Source: RBC038 sp041390625
GTDB lineage: Bacteria; Chloroflexota; Dehalococcoidia; UBA2979
Assembly: GCA_041390625.1 (NCBI GenBank)
Contig: JAWKPM010000014.1
Location: 1 to 64,000, forward strand
Reading direction: 5' to 3'
Length of the DNA stretch: 64,000 nt
Positions 50,929 through 60,006 of this stretch are shown in pieces. A program made the position numbers and the translations under genes. The notes below the pieces were generated by a model. The model was not told where the DNA came from. It did not search any database and saw only the letters and a list, made by a program, of their open reading frames with translations. Within the stretch, counting starts at the first letter, position 1. Each line of letters starts with the position of its first letter.

Positions 50929-52460
50929 GCCCGCGCGGCGACTGGCGCGAGGGCCTGCCCCCCGACGTCGATCGAGGCGACCTCCCGCCCGTCGAGGCGA
51001 TTCGCCACGACTCCCGTGAGGTCGCGCCCGGTGACGCCTTCGTCTGCATCGAGGGCCTGCGCTTCGACGGTCACGAGTACGCCGCCGCCGCCGTCGAGGC
51101 CGGCGCATCAGTCCTCGTCGCCGCCACGGGCCGCGGCGAGGCACTCCGAGCCGCCCACCCCACCGTGAACGTCATCGAGGTGCCGTCCCCGCGCGGGTCC
51201 CTCGCCGCCCTCGCCGCCGCCCACGAGGGCTACCCCGCCCGCAGCCTCACCGTCGTGGGCATCACAGGCACCGATGGCAAGTCGACGACGTCGTTCATGA
51301 CCCACGCCGCGCTCGAGGGCGCCGGCGTCCGCACCGGCCTGCTCACCACCATCGGCACCCGCATCGGATTCCTCGAGGCCGCTCCGAACGCGACGCGCCT
51401 GACGACGCAGGAGGCGCCGACGGTCCAGCGGATGCTCGCCGAGATGGTCGAAGCCGGCTGCACACACGCGGTCGTCGAGGCGACGTCGCACGGCCTCGAC
51501 CTCCACCGCCTCGACGGCTGCGAGTTCGACATCGCCGTCCTGACGAACCTCACGCCCGACCACCTCGATTACCACGGCACCTTCGAGGCCTATCGCGCCG
51601 CCAAGGCCCGCCTCTTCTCGATGCTCGACGAGCCCACCACCAAGCGCACGAGGCGGGTCGCCGTCATCAACCGCGACGACCCCTCGTGGCAGCACTTCGC
51701 GAGGGCGACACGTAAGCCCCTGCTCACCTACGCCATCGAGGACACGGACGCCGACATGGTGGCGGCCGACGTGCTCGGCTGGTCCGACGGCTCGACGTTC
51801 GCCCTCCGCACGGACGAGTGGGAGATCGACGCCAGCGTGCCGCTCCCCGGCGCCTTCAACGTCCTCAACGCCACCGCCGCCATCGCCGTCGCCGCCGCGC
51901 TCCGCCTCGATCCCGTCGCCGCCGCCGCCGGCGTGGCATCGATGCGGGGCGTCCCCGGCCGCATGGAGCGCGTCCGAGGCGCGCCCTTCCCCGTGATCGT
52001 TGACTACGCCCACACGGCCGAGGCACTGCGACAGGTCCTCGAGGAGCTGCGCCCCCTCGTCGAGGGCCGCCTGATCGTGGTCTTTGGCTGCGCCGGCGAG
52101 CGTTCGAAGGAGCGACGCAGCGGCCTCGGCGCGGTTGCCGCCGAGCTCGCCGACCTCGCCATCCTCACCGAGGAGGATCCCCGCTCCGAGCCCTCCGAAG
52201 CCATCATCGAGGAGATCGCCGCCGCCATGCGCGCCGCCGGCGCCACCGAAGGCGCCCCCGCCGGCTCAGGCCCGCGCTTCGAGCGCGTCCCCGACCGCCG
52301 AGACGCCATCGCCCGCGCCCTCGACCTCGCCGCCCCCGGCGACCTCGTCCTCCTCGCCGGGAAAGGCCACGAGTCCACCATCGAGCGCGCGGAGGGCCCC
52401 ATCCCCTGGAACGAGCACGCCACCGCCGCCACCCTCATCGAAGCCCGCTTCGGCCCCTAG
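50925..52460 (+). CDS. murE: UDP-MurNAc-tripeptide synthetase (MurE-type Mur ligase)
   Basis: 511-aa ATP-dependent Mur ligase. N-terminal UDP-sugar domain (IRHDSREVAPGDAFVCIEG), P-loop GITGTDGKSTT, EATSHGLDLHRL, NLTPDHLDYHG with the carbamylated-Lys region RAAKARLF, and the C-terminal domain with VIVDYAHTAEAL and LLAGKGHE. The DNPR motif of meso-DAP-adding enzymes reads EDPRSEP here, so the third amino acid cannot be assigned. No other mur genes are nearby. Confidence 0.9.
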   Translation: MSPRGDWREGLPPDVDRGDLPPVEAIRHDSREVAPGDAFVCIEGLRFDGHEYAAAAVEAGASVLVAATGRGEALRAAHPTVNVIEVPSPRGSLAALAAAHEGYPARSLTVVGITGTDGKSTTSFMTHAALEGAGVRTGLLTTIGTRIGFLEAAPNATRLTTQEAPTVQRMLAEMVEAGCTHAVVEATSHGLDLHRLDGCEFDIAVLTNLTPDHLDYHGTFEAYRAAKARLFSMLDEPTTKRTRRVAVINRDDPSWQHFARATRKPLLTYAIEDTDADMVAADVLGWSDGSTFALRTDEWEIDASVPLPGAFNVLNATAAIAVAAALRLDPVAAAAGVASMRGVPGRMERVRGAPFPVIVDYAHTAEALRQVLEELRPLVEGRLIVVFGCAGERSKERRSGLGAVAAELADLAILTEEDPRSEPSEAIIEEIAAAMRAAGATEGAPAGSGPRFERVPDRRDAIARALDLAAPGDLVLLAGKGHESTIERAEGPIPWNEHATAATLIEARFGP

Positions 52461-52495
52461 CAGCGGTCACGCCGCGATTGGATTCCGAAGGGGGC

Positions 52496-52556
52496 GTGGG
52501 GGCGAAGCCCCCACACTCAAAAAGGGTGGGCGGGTGGGTCGCCGCCCCGAAGGGGC
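52496..52556 (+). repeat. Hairpin-G4-hairpin element, copy G
   Basis: GTGGGGGC-GAA-GCCCCCAC (52496-52514), G4 motif GGGTGGGCGGGTGGG (52524-52538), GCCCC-GAA-GGGGC (52544-52556). Sits between murE and the aminotransferase gene, which are both on the + strand. Confidence 0.85.
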
Positions 52557-52642
52557 GCCCTCGCTCCCTTCCGAGGCGCCGCGCGCCAGTCCCGAGGCCG
52601 CGTGCGCTAGAGTCTCCGAGCGCCGGGAAGGACCGATCCCCA

Positions 52643-54001
52643 ATGACGACGCTCGATCAGGCCGCCATCTCCGAGCTGGTCCACGAGGACCTCGCCCACC
52701 TCATCCACCCCCAGTGGTTCGCTCCCGACCACCAGAAGCCCATCATCTTCGACCACGGTCAGGGCGTCTGGCTCTACGACGTCGAGGGCAAGCGCTACCT
52801 CGATGGCCTCGCCTCCCTCTGGAACGTCGCGATCGGCCACGGTCGAGGTGAGCTCGCCGACGCCGCCGCCGAGCAGATGCGCAAGGTCGCCTTCACCAAC
52901 AACTACACCGGCTTCTCCAACGAGCCCGCCATCCGCCTCGCCGCCAAGGTCGCCGACCTCTGCTACGACAACATGACCGGCGTCTTCTTCACCAACTCCG
53001 GCTCCGAGTCCAACGAAGGCGCCTTCAAGGCCGCCCGCTTCTACTGGAACCTCAAAGGTCGAGGCTCGAAGGTGAAGCTCATCGCCCGCGAGCGCGCTTA
53101 CCACGGCGGCACCCTCGCCACCTCATCGATGACCGGCCTCCCGCCCTTCTGGAAGTACTTCGGCCCCCTCGTCCCCGAGATCGTCCACACCGCGAAGCCC
53201 GACAACCTCGAGTGCGACTGCGAGGCGAACACCGACGGCGAATGCGCCCACTGGGTCGAGGCCGCCATCGAGCGCGAGGGCGCCGACACCGTCGCCGCCG
53301 TCATCGCCGAGCCCGTGAAGGGCGCCGGCGGCGTCTGGACCCCCTCCGCCGAGTACTTCGGCAAGCTCCGAGAGATCTGCGACCGTCACGAGGTGCTCCT
53401 CATCGCCGACGAGGTCATCACCGGCTTCGGCCGCACCGGCAAGTGGTTCGCCCTCGAGCACTTTGGCGTCCAGCCCGACATCGTCAGTCTCGCGAAGGCC
53501 ATCACCTCCGCCTACATCCCGATGGGCGCCTTCCTCGTCAGCCGCGAGATTCACGAGGCCCTGACGGACCTCCCGCCGGACGCCCGCTTCATGCACGCCT
53601 ACACCAACAGCGCGCACCCGACGGCCTCCGCCGTCGCCCTGAAGAATCTCGAGATCATGGAGCGCGAGGGCCTCGTCGAGAACGCCGCGAAGATGGGTGA
53701 CCGCCTCGGCGCTGGCCTCCGCGAGTCGCTCGGCGGCCACGCTCACGTGGCGAACATCCGCAACCTCGGCCTGATGGCCGGCCTCTCGCTTGTCCGCGAT
53801 GCCTCCTCGAACACGCCCTACGAGGCGTCCGAGGGCATCGGCGGCAAGGTCGCCCGCCACATGCGCGAGCAGGGTGAGGTCATCACCCGCTTCGTCGGCG
53901 ACCAGCTCGTCATGGCCCCGCCCCTCGTGGCTTCCGAGGACGAGATCGACTTCCTCGTCAACGCCACAGCCACCGCCATCCGCGCGGTCACCGAGGAATA
54001 G
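52643..54001 (+). CDS. Class III aminotransferase
   Basis: 452-aa PLP enzyme of the omega-transaminase group. YLDGLASLWNVAIGHGRGEL, FFTNSGSESNEGAFKAARFYW, RAYHGGTL, the Asp of LIADEVITGFGRTGKWFA and the PLP lysine in SLAKAITSAYIPMGA are visible. Amine donor/acceptor unknown (beta-alanine/pyruvate or similar is typical). ATG 52643 follows GGAAGGA; a TAGAGT box lies at 52611. Confidence 0.92.
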   Translation: MTTLDQAAISELVHEDLAHLIHPQWFAPDHQKPIIFDHGQGVWLYDVEGKRYLDGLASLWNVAIGHGRGELADAAAEQMRKVAFTNNYTGFSNEPAIRLAAKVADLCYDNMTGVFFTNSGSESNEGAFKAARFYWNLKGRGSKVKLIARERAYHGGTLATSSMTGLPPFWKYFGPLVPEIVHTAKPDNLECDCEANTDGECAHWVEAAIEREGADTVAAVIAEPVKGAGGVWTPSAEYFGKLREICDRHEVLLIADEVITGFGRTGKWFALEHFGVQPDIVSLAKAITSAYIPMGAFLVSREIHEALTDLPPDARFMHAYTNSAHPTASAVALKNLEIMEREGLVENAAKMGDRLGAGLRESLGGHAHVANIRNLGLMAGLSLVRDASSNTPYEASEGIGGKVARHMREQGEVITRFVGDQLVMAPPLVASEDEIDFLVNATATAIRAVTEE

Positions 54002-54052
54002 CGAGGCGCCCGCCGCGCTTCGTTGGTCGGTGCAACGAGGTGCGGGACGTGG

Positions 54053-54412
54053 ATGACGATCCTGGTTCTGGTCACGATCGCGGCACTAGTACGCCTGCGC
54101 GTGCGGCCGTATCGCCGGTGGGACGTGGCCTCGGCGGTCCTCGGGCTCGTGATGGCTGTGGGCGTCGCACCAGGCGTCGATACGTCATCCGGCATGCGAG
54201 AGCCTATAGGCGCGCTCGGAGCGGCAGCCGTCACGCCGTTCATCTCAATGATGGCCATCTTCCTGGTAGGACGCTTGTCCCTGGGGATTAGCGACGCCGT
54301 GATTCCGATGACGGCAAGGCGGCGCGGTGAGGACGACCAGGGCGTGCAGGGACTGCGAACGATGCAAGAGACCGCTCGCGCAAGCTACACGCGATGGATT
54401 GGCCCCCTCTAG
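54053..54412 (+). CDS. Small membrane protein, unknown
   Basis: About 119 aa with three hydrophobic stretches (MTILVLVTIAALVRL; VASAVLGLVMAVGVAPG; AAAVTPFISMMAIFLVGRL) and a polar tail. Start ATG 54053 has GAGG about 12 nt upstream; the frame is open from 54023. Base composition is less GC-rich than neighbours. No family recognised. Confidence 0.45.
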   Translation: MTILVLVTIAALVRLRVRPYRRWDVASAVLGLVMAVGVAPGVDTSSGMREPIGALGAAAVTPFISMMAIFLVGRLSLGISDAVIPMTARRRGEDDQGVQGLRTMQETARASYTRWIGPL

Positions 54413-54445
54413 ATAGGCGGGCCACCGCCGCCGCCATCCGCACCG

Positions 54446-56461
54446 TCACCGAGGCGTAGCACGACCACCCGAGGACAGCGTCGACCCCACCAGCGCCTCG
54501 ACGAGCGGCTGGAACGCGACCACCGTCCGCAGCGCCCCGTAGGCGCTCAGGTGGTGGTCGTCGTCGTACAGCGCCTGCGACCCGTCGTGCGCCGGGCAGA
54601 AGCCGTCCTCGCACAGCACCGAGGGCAGGTCGACAAACTGCACGCCCAGCACCGCCAGCTCGCGGAACAGCTCGTCCATCGGCGCAGCCAGCTCGTCGAC
54701 CTCGGCGCTGCGGCGGCCGATGTCGTCGATGTCCCGTCCGAGGCGGCTCTGGAAGTACATTCGCCGCTGCGGGTCGAAGTCGAAGCGCGGTCCGTCCCGC
54801 ACCACCCACACGTCGAGCCCCTCATCGAGGAGTGAGAGGACCGTCATCCGCAGCCGCTCGGCGATGATGTCGCCGGGCTGGTCCTGCGCGCCGGCGTCGA
54901 CGAAGTTGTCGTCGTCGTAGTACCCGGACCACACGCCCGCGAGGACGACCGTGCCCGCGCCACTGGCGATCACTTGCCGACGCACCACCTCGTTGAACGC
55001 CTCGCACGTCCCGGAGTCCGACATCTTCACGTCCATCGCCGGCGGGCACGCCGACATCGTGGCGTGCAGCCCGCCGACCCCCGTGCGCGCGCTGATCTCG
55101 TCGAAGGCGGGCGCCAGCGCCAGCGCGTGACTGTCCCCCCAGAGCACGAACTGCGGCGTCGTGCCGTCGTCCCCGTAGCTGCAGAACCCATCGAGAGATT
55201 CGAGGTGCGAGGCGCTCCCGCCCTGGTGCACGTTGCAGCTCCCCTGGCGCTCCGAGACCGGGTCCGCGGCGCTCAGTTCGACGGACGACCCCATCCCGAT
55301 GTCGGTCGTGACCATCGCGTGCACCGCGTTCCCGTCGACCGCCGAGAACCCGACAGCGCCGGCGACGGCGAGCGCGCCGAGGGCGGCACCGAACGCGAGG
55401 CGCCGCGAAGGCAGCAGCACCCGCCGTCGAATCGGCGTCTCGAGCAGCCGATACGAGGCCACCGCCAGCCCCACGCTCAGCGCGATGACTCCCGCTGTCA
55501 GCAGCGGGTGAAGCGCGTCCGGCATGCCGCCCGAGGGATAGGCGGCGAACACGAGCAGCGGCCAGTGCCACAGGTAGAGCGCGTACGAGATCAGCCCCGT
55601 GAAGACGAGCGGGCGCCACGAGAGCCACGTGCCGACACGCGTCGTCTGCCCCGAGTTGGCCCAGATGACGGCGGTCGCGCCGAGCACCGGCGCGATCGCG
55701 GCCGTGCCGGGGAACGGCGTTGCCTCATCGATGGTGAAGACGCCGTAGGCGATCAGGCCCACGCCGAGGCCCGAGGCCGCTTCGGCCGCGAGGCGGTGCG
55801 GCACCGCGTACCGGCCGCTCGACACCCACATCGCGAGCAGCGCGCCGGCCCCCAGTTCCCACGCGCGGGGCGGCATCAGGAAGAACGCCGCCTTCGGATA
55901 CGCCTCCGTGGCCCACAGGCTCACGAGGAACGACGCCATCACGCCGCCCGCCACCAGCGCCCATCGAAGCCGCGGCAGCCAGCGCCCCACCGCGACGAAC
56001 GCCACCGGGAACAGCAGGTAGAACTGCTCCTCGACCGCCAGCGACCACAGGTGCAGCAGCGGCAGCTCGCCCGCCGTCGGCCCGAAGTACCCCTGCTCCT
56101 GCCAGAACAGGATGTTCGAGGAGAAGACGCTCTGCGCCGCCACCGCGCGCCCCAGCCGGTCGAGGTCCTCCGGCGTCAGCAGGAAGAACCCGACCAGCAG
56201 CGAGAACGCGATCACCACGAACATCGGCGGCAGGATCCGCCGCGCGCGCCGCTCCCAGAAGCCGATCAGGCTGAACCGGCCCTCCGCACCCTCGCGCACG
56301 ATGATCGAGGTGATGAGGAAGCCCGAGATCACGAAGAAGACGTCGACCCCGACGAACCCACCGGAGAACCCGTCGACGCCCGCGTGGAACAGGACCACCG
56401 GGATCACGGCGAGCGCGCGCAGCCCGTCGATTTCCGCTCGGTAACGCACAGCCGCCGCCAT
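54446..56461 (-). CDS. Acyltransferase-3 / SGNH-domain protein (OafA-like)
   Basis: 671 aa. Residues 1-380 form the ten-helix acyltransferase-3 domain (RYRAEIDGLRALAVIPVVLFHAG with the catalytic His, GGFVGVDVFFVISGFLI, LLHLWSLAVEEQFYLLFP). Residues 430-665 form an extracytoplasmic SGNH hydrolase-like domain (FVLWGDSHALALAPAFDEI; C-terminal DDHHLSAYG supplying Asp-His). Such proteins O-acetylate cell-surface polysaccharide. Start ATG 56461 set by homology; the longer frame is not conserved. Confidence 0.92.
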   Translation of the reverse strand: MAAAVRYRAEIDGLRALAVIPVVLFHAGVDGFSGGFVGVDVFFVISGFLITSIIVREGAEGRFSLIGFWERRARRILPPMFVVIAFSLLVGFFLLTPEDLDRLGRAVAAQSVFSSNILFWQEQGYFGPTAGELPLLHLWSLAVEEQFYLLFPVAFVAVGRWLPRLRWALVAGGVMASFLVSLWATEAYPKAAFFLMPPRAWELGAGALLAMWVSSGRYAVPHRLAAEAASGLGVGLIAYGVFTIDEATPFPGTAAIAPVLGATAVIWANSGQTTRVGTWLSWRPLVFTGLISYALYLWHWPLLVFAAYPSGGMPDALHPLLTAGVIALSVGLAVASYRLLETPIRRRVLLPSRRLAFGAALGALAVAGAVGFSAVDGNAVHAMVTTDIGMGSSVELSAADPVSERQGSCNVHQGGSASHLESLDGFCSYGDDGTTPQFVLWGDSHALALAPAFDEISARTGVGGLHATMSACPPAMDVKMSDSGTCEAFNEVVRRQVIASGAGTVVLAGVWSGYYDDDNFVDAGAQDQPGDIIAERLRMTVLSLLDEGLDVWVVRDGPRFDFDPQRRMYFQSRLGRDIDDIGRRSAEVDELAAPMDELFRELAVLGVQFVDLPSVLCEDGFCPAHDGSQALYDDDHHLSAYGALRTVVAFQPLVEALVGSTLSSGGRATPR

Positions 56462-56620
56462 CCAAGGACAGGAGCGCCGCGTTCCGTCGAGGGGAGACGA
56501 CCGACCGCGCGCGAGTTGACTAGGTGCCGCAAGAGCCGACGCCCACGGCCGAGCCGCGTCAATGCGGCCCCGCCTCCGCATCAGGCGCCTGTCACCCTAG
56601 CATCCCGGGCTTCGTCCGTT

Positions 56621-56652
56621 GACACCGCGCCGGTCAGCGTCGGCGCGGTGTC
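56621..56652. terminator. 12-bp hairpin between lipoprotein and acyltransferase genes
   Basis: GACACCGCGCCG-N8-CGGCGCGGTGTC, perfect, 17 nt past the lipoprotein stop on the minus strand; no long T run. Confidence 0.5.
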
Positions 56653-56668
56653 GCCAGGCGGGGGCGCG

Positions 56669-57475
56669 CTACTCGGACGCCGTGCCGTTGATCTTCGCGT
56701 CGACCCGCTCGAGCACGTCGCGGACGTAGTCGTCCGTCAGGTGCTCCGCCGGGCCGGTGAACGTGACGGTGATCTCCCCGTTCGAGTGGGGCCACGTGTA
56801 CATGTGGAGCCCCATATCGAACGAGATCGGCGCAATGCCAATCTGCATCGTCATCGCGAATCCTGCACCGTCGTTCGGCGCGGCGGGCAGCTCGCTGGCG
56901 GGAACCGCCTCGACGCGCACCGTCATCCCTTCCATCTCGGGATCGTCGTGGAACGCCTGCTGAAGCGCCGCCACCATGCACCCGCTGAACTCGTCCGACT
57001 CGATCATCGTCTTGACGAGGCTCCAGCCGGCCCGCGTCTCCGTCACTGTGGCATTGACGGCGATCTCCACCTCGACGGTGTCGGGCAGGTCGAATCCGAC
57101 GTCGACGCGCGTGAACTCGATCTGCGCGTGTCCGACGTACTCGGCCTGGTCGCTCGAGTCCTCGCCGAACATGCTCCCGAAGGCAGCGAGTTGCTCCATG
57201 GACGCACACGCCTCGACGCCGCTCATGGCCGCCTCGAAGTCGAAGTCACCGTCCTCGAAGTCGTCCCGGGCGGTGACCTCCCAACCCGAGCCGGGAAGAT
57301 CGGCCGCCGCCAGCAGGGCGTCGTGTGCCGCCGCGTCCGCGCTCTGCGGGTCGAACGCGGGCGTCAGGTCGACCGACGGCTCGTCGGCGCTATCACCGGT
57401 ACACCCGAGGACGATCGCCGCCGCCGCGAGCGCTGCGGCCATCCCGAGGCTCGATCGCAACGAGTTTCGCGGCAT
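56669..57475 (-). CDS. Lipoprotein of unknown function
   Basis: 268 aa with a signal sequence and lipobox (AAIVLGC, Cys25), start ATG 57475 with GGAAGG upstream. The mature domain is rich in acidic residues and contains LLAAADLPGSGWEVTARDDFED, a motif seen in actinobacterial and chloroflexal lipoproteins sometimes called PknH-like extracellular sensor; later parts have GMTVRVEAVPASELP and ISFDMGLHMYTW. No enzyme motif. Confidence 0.7.
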   Translation of the reverse strand: MPRNSLRSSLGMAAALAAAAIVLGCTGDSADEPSVDLTPAFDPQSADAAAHDALLAAADLPGSGWEVTARDDFEDGDFDFEAAMSGVEACASMEQLAAFGSMFGEDSSDQAEYVGHAQIEFTRVDVGFDLPDTVEVEIAVNATVTETRAGWSLVKTMIESDEFSGCMVAALQQAFHDDPEMEGMTVRVEAVPASELPAAPNDGAGFAMTMQIGIAPISFDMGLHMYTWPHSNGEITVTFTGPAEHLTDDYVRDVLERVDAKINGTASE

Positions 57476-57665
57476 AGCGGCACACCTTCCCTGACGGCGG
57501 GAATCCCATCCCGACGCGTTGATCCGCGACATGATTGTCGTGCGTGATGGTGCCGCGCATGAGTGCTGGTGCTCGACTGGCCGTGCAGCTTCGGCACGCG
57601 CTCGACGATGATCTGATTCAGAACGCCCCGTCGCAGAGGGTGGCTGAGCTGCGAGGAACCCGGCC

Positions 57666-57917
57666 GTGGACCTGATCCTGCGGATAGCGGCGATCGTGGC
57701 GCTGATCGTGGGGGCGGCGCTCACGGCAGCCCATGGCATCGCGATCTTCCGGACGCCGGAGCGGGCTAAGTACGCGCCGTTCCCGCGTGACTGGTTCCCC
57801 GACTGGCTCGTACGCTCGGACCCGATGACGCGCCGGCTTGCCCCCGTCGAGCTGGCGCTGGGAATGGCGCTCGCCGCGCTCCAGCTCGCCATCGCCTGGG
57901 CCCTCGTGAGTGGCTGA
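57666..57917 (+). CDS. Small two-helix membrane protein
   Basis: 83 aa, GTG 57666 with GAGGA 8 nt upstream. Helices LRIAAIVALIVGAALTAAHGI and LALGMALAALQLAIAWALV flank a conserved-looking aromatic stretch YAPFPRDWFPDWLVRSDPMTRR. Family unknown. Confidence 0.5.
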   Translation: MDLILRIAAIVALIVGAALTAAHGIAIFRTPERAKYAPFPRDWFPDWLVRSDPMTRRLAPVELALGMALAALQLAIAWALVSG

Positions 57918-58009
57918 CTCGCACCGGTCCGCACGTCTCGGGTGGTCGCACCGGGACCCTCCTGTTCCCCGCCAAACCGAGTTGGTCTCAGTCCCGAGCA
58001 CGTGGCGGG

Positions 58010-58080
58010 GGGGGGGCATGGGGGCGAAGCACCCATTGAAACAAGGGTGGGTGGGCGGGAACGCCGGCCCGCCGGGCCGC
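58010..58080 (+). repeat. Hairpin-G4-hairpin element, copy H (degraded first stem)
   Basis: ATGGGGGC-GAA-GCACCCAT with one mismatch (about 58018-58036), G4 motif GGGTGGGTGGGCGGG (58045-58059), CGGCCC-GCC-GGGCCG (58064-58078). A run of G precedes it. Confidence 0.7.
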
Positions 58081-58142
58081 CGCCCGTGCTCGGCGTCGAC
58101 CGACCGACACAAGCCGATGATCTGCTCAATGCCATGAGTGGA

Positions 58143-58172
58143 TTGACAGCCCGGCACCTTTCTCACTACCTT
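58143..58172 (+). promoter_or_regulatory. Promoter of the 41-aa repeat peptide gene
   Basis: TTGACA (58143-58148), 18-nt spacer, TACCTT (58167-58172). Followed by AAAGGAGGTGAT, a near-complete match to the anti-Shine-Dalgarno. Confidence 0.6.
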
Positions 58173-58199
58173 CGGAGGCAGTGAAAGGAGGTGATGCGC

Positions 58200-58325
58200 A
58201 TGGCTGATGATCGTAGTCGGAGGGCTGTGAACCGGAGGTCTGGCATCGCCCTCGAAGGCGAGGCGGTTTCGTTTGCACACGAAGGTGAGCAGGTGAACTT
58301 CGCCTCCGAAGGAGAGGCTTCCTAG
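58200..58325 (+). CDS. 41-aa peptide with three 9-residue repeats
   Basis: MADDRSRRAVNRRSG-I then A-L-EGE-A-V-S-F, A-H-EGE-Q-V-N-F, A-S-EGE-A-S: a 9-residue unit repeated 2.7 times (residues 17-41). The three DNA copies use different synonymous codons, so the repeat is kept at protein level. AAAGGAGGTGAT lies upstream at ideal distance, the gene has its own promoter and a strong terminator. No enzyme or transporter partner is adjacent. A leader-plus-repeated-core layout recalls precursor peptides, but this is inference. Confidence 0.65.
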   Translation: MADDRSRRAVNRRSGIALEGEAVSFAHEGEQVNFASEGEAS

Positions 58326-58360
58326 TCCAGACTAGGTTTGCAGCCTGAATCCGACTTTTG

Positions 58361-58391
58361 AGAGCGCCCCGGCCCAGCCGGGGCGCTCTTG
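58361..58391 (+). terminator. 13-bp intrinsic terminator of the small peptide gene
   Basis: AGAGCGCCCCGGC-CCA-GCCGGGGCGCTCT followed by TTGC. A second inverted repeat, CCTAGTC-CA-GACTAGG, overlaps the stop codon at 58321-58336. Confidence 0.75.
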
Positions 58392-58522
58392 CATCTCCGA
58401 GCCCCCGCCCGAGGCTCTACATTTTTCATCCCGCGACCAACAATCAATCGCGCCGAATCTGGAACGCCGACCCCCAGACTCGAGGCCTCCCCAACAATCA
58501 AACGACCATCGAGGCGCCATCG

Positions 58523-59329
58523 ATGCCCCCCTTCGACCTCGAGGCCTACGAGGCAGCCCGCAGCTCGGACCCGACCTCGGGCGCCGTCGGCGCCCTCGTC
58601 CGCTACCGAGACCGCACCGCCTCGACCATGGACGACGCCCGCGCCGGCGCAGAGGCCGGTGACCCCTGCGGCACCGCCTACGTCGGCGGCGAGCAGTCCG
58701 CCGGCCGAGGTCGCCAGGGCCGCTCGTGGCTGTCCGCCGCCTCGGCGGGCCTCTACGTGACCTACCTCCTCTGTCCGCCGAACCCCGAGCGCGCCCCGCT
58801 GCTCTCCATCGCCGGTGGCCTCGCCGCCTCCGACGCCATCGAGGCCGCCTCCGGCCTCCGCACCGTCCTCAAATGGCCCAACGATGTCCTGCATGCCGGC
58901 CCTGAGGGCGAGCGCAAGCTCTGCGGCATCCTCGCCGAATCCCGCATCCGAGGCGCCACCTTCGAGGCCTTCCTCGGCATCGGGATCAACGTCCGCGCCG
59001 CCCCGCTCCCGCCCGACCTCGAGGCGATCGCGACCAGCATCGAGGCCGCCGGCGCCCCGCCCCCCACCACCGAGGCGCTGCTCGCCGCCCTTTCGGCCGC
59101 CCTCGAGCAGTGGGCGGCCTGCGCCGCCGCCGACCCGACCGGCCTCATCGACGCCTGGCGCGCTCGCCTCGTCACTCTCGACCGCCGCGTCCGCCTCGCC
59201 GCCCCCGGTCGCACCATCGAGGGCGAGGCCATCGACGTCTCCCCTCGAGGCGAGCTCATCCTCCGCCTCGACGACGGCACCACCGAGGCTTTCTCCGCCG
59301 GCGACGTGACGACGGCGCCCACCTCGTGA
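58523..59329 (+). CDS. birA: Biotin--[acetyl-CoA-carboxylase] ligase
   Basis: 268-aa ligase attaching biotin to carboxylase carrier domains. GRGRQGRSWLS (biotinyl-AMP loop), LKWPNDVL, CGILAESRIRG, FLGIGINV and a C-terminal SH3-like domain are present. It lacks an N-terminal helix-turn-helix, so it is not a biotin repressor. ATG 58523 chosen by homology; coupled to the next gene (GTGA). Confidence 0.93.
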   Translation: MPPFDLEAYEAARSSDPTSGAVGALVRYRDRTASTMDDARAGAEAGDPCGTAYVGGEQSAGRGRQGRSWLSAASAGLYVTYLLCPPNPERAPLLSIAGGLAASDAIEAASGLRTVLKWPNDVLHAGPEGERKLCGILAESRIRGATFEAFLGIGINVRAAPLPPDLEAIATSIEAAGAPPPTTEALLAALSAALEQWAACAAADPTGLIDAWRARLVTLDRRVRLAAPGRTIEGEAIDVSPRGELILRLDDGTTEAFSAGDVTTAPTS

Positions 59330-60006
59330 CCTCGAACCGCGACGGCCGGCCGTTCGATGTGGTGGTCTTCGACCTCGGTGGCGTGCTCGTCCGCATCGCC
59401 CGCGACTGGACCGAGGCCCATGCCTTCGCCGGCTTCGAGCCCCACCCGATCACGACCGACCCGGTCTTCGACGCCGAGCGTCACCGCCTGAGCGTCGCGC
59501 ACCAGGCCGGCACGCTCGACAGCGAGTCTTACTACCGCCTGAAGGCCGACCTGTCCGGCGGGGTCTACACCACCGAGGACGTGCGCCGCATCATCGAAGG
59601 CTGGTCCCGCGAGGAGTACGAGGGCGTCGGGAGCGTCATCGACGCCCTGGACGCCGCCGGCGTCACCACCGCCGCTCTCTCGAACACGAATCCCGCCCAC
59701 TGGGCCCGCCTCGACGGCACCGAGGAATATCCGACCGTCGCTCGGCTGCGCTACCGCCACGCGAGCCACCTGCTCGGCTCACTCAAGCCCGAGGCTGCCA
59801 TCTACCGCACCTTCGAGGCGGCGACGGGCTTTGAGGCCGCGCGCATCCTCTTCTTCGATGACTCCCTCCCGAACGTCGAGGCCGCGCGCACCCTCGGTTG
59901 GGCCGCCGAGCACGTCGACCATCGAGGCGATACAGCCGCTCAGCTGCTCGCCCACCTCACCGCGCACCACGTCATTTCCGACATAACTGGTGCCGCGAAA
60001 CGTTAA
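59326..60006 (+). CDS. HAD-superfamily phosphatase-like hydrolase
   Basis: 226 aa. Motif I VVFDLGGVLV (nucleophile Asp; second Asp replaced by Gly as in YihX-like members), motif II ALSNTNP, conserved Lys in GSLKPEAAIY, and acidic motif LFFDDSLPNVEAAR. A small helical cap lies at residues 20-95. Overlaps birA stop by GTGA. Confidence 0.9.
   Translation: MTSNRDGRPFDVVVFDLGGVLVRIARDWTEAHAFAGFEPHPITTDPVFDAERHRLSVAHQAGTLDSESYYRLKADLSGGVYTTEDVRRIIEGWSREEYEGVGSVIDALDAAGVTTAALSNTNPAHWARLDGTEEYPTVARLRYRHASHLLGSLKPEAAIYRTFEAATGFEAARILFFDDSLPNVEAARTLGWAAEHVDHRGDTAAQLLAHLTAHHVISDITGAAKR

Noticed and set aside
54974..57547. 857-codon plus-strand ORF
   Set aside because: Antisense to the acyltransferase and lipoprotein genes; low-complexity Arg/His product.
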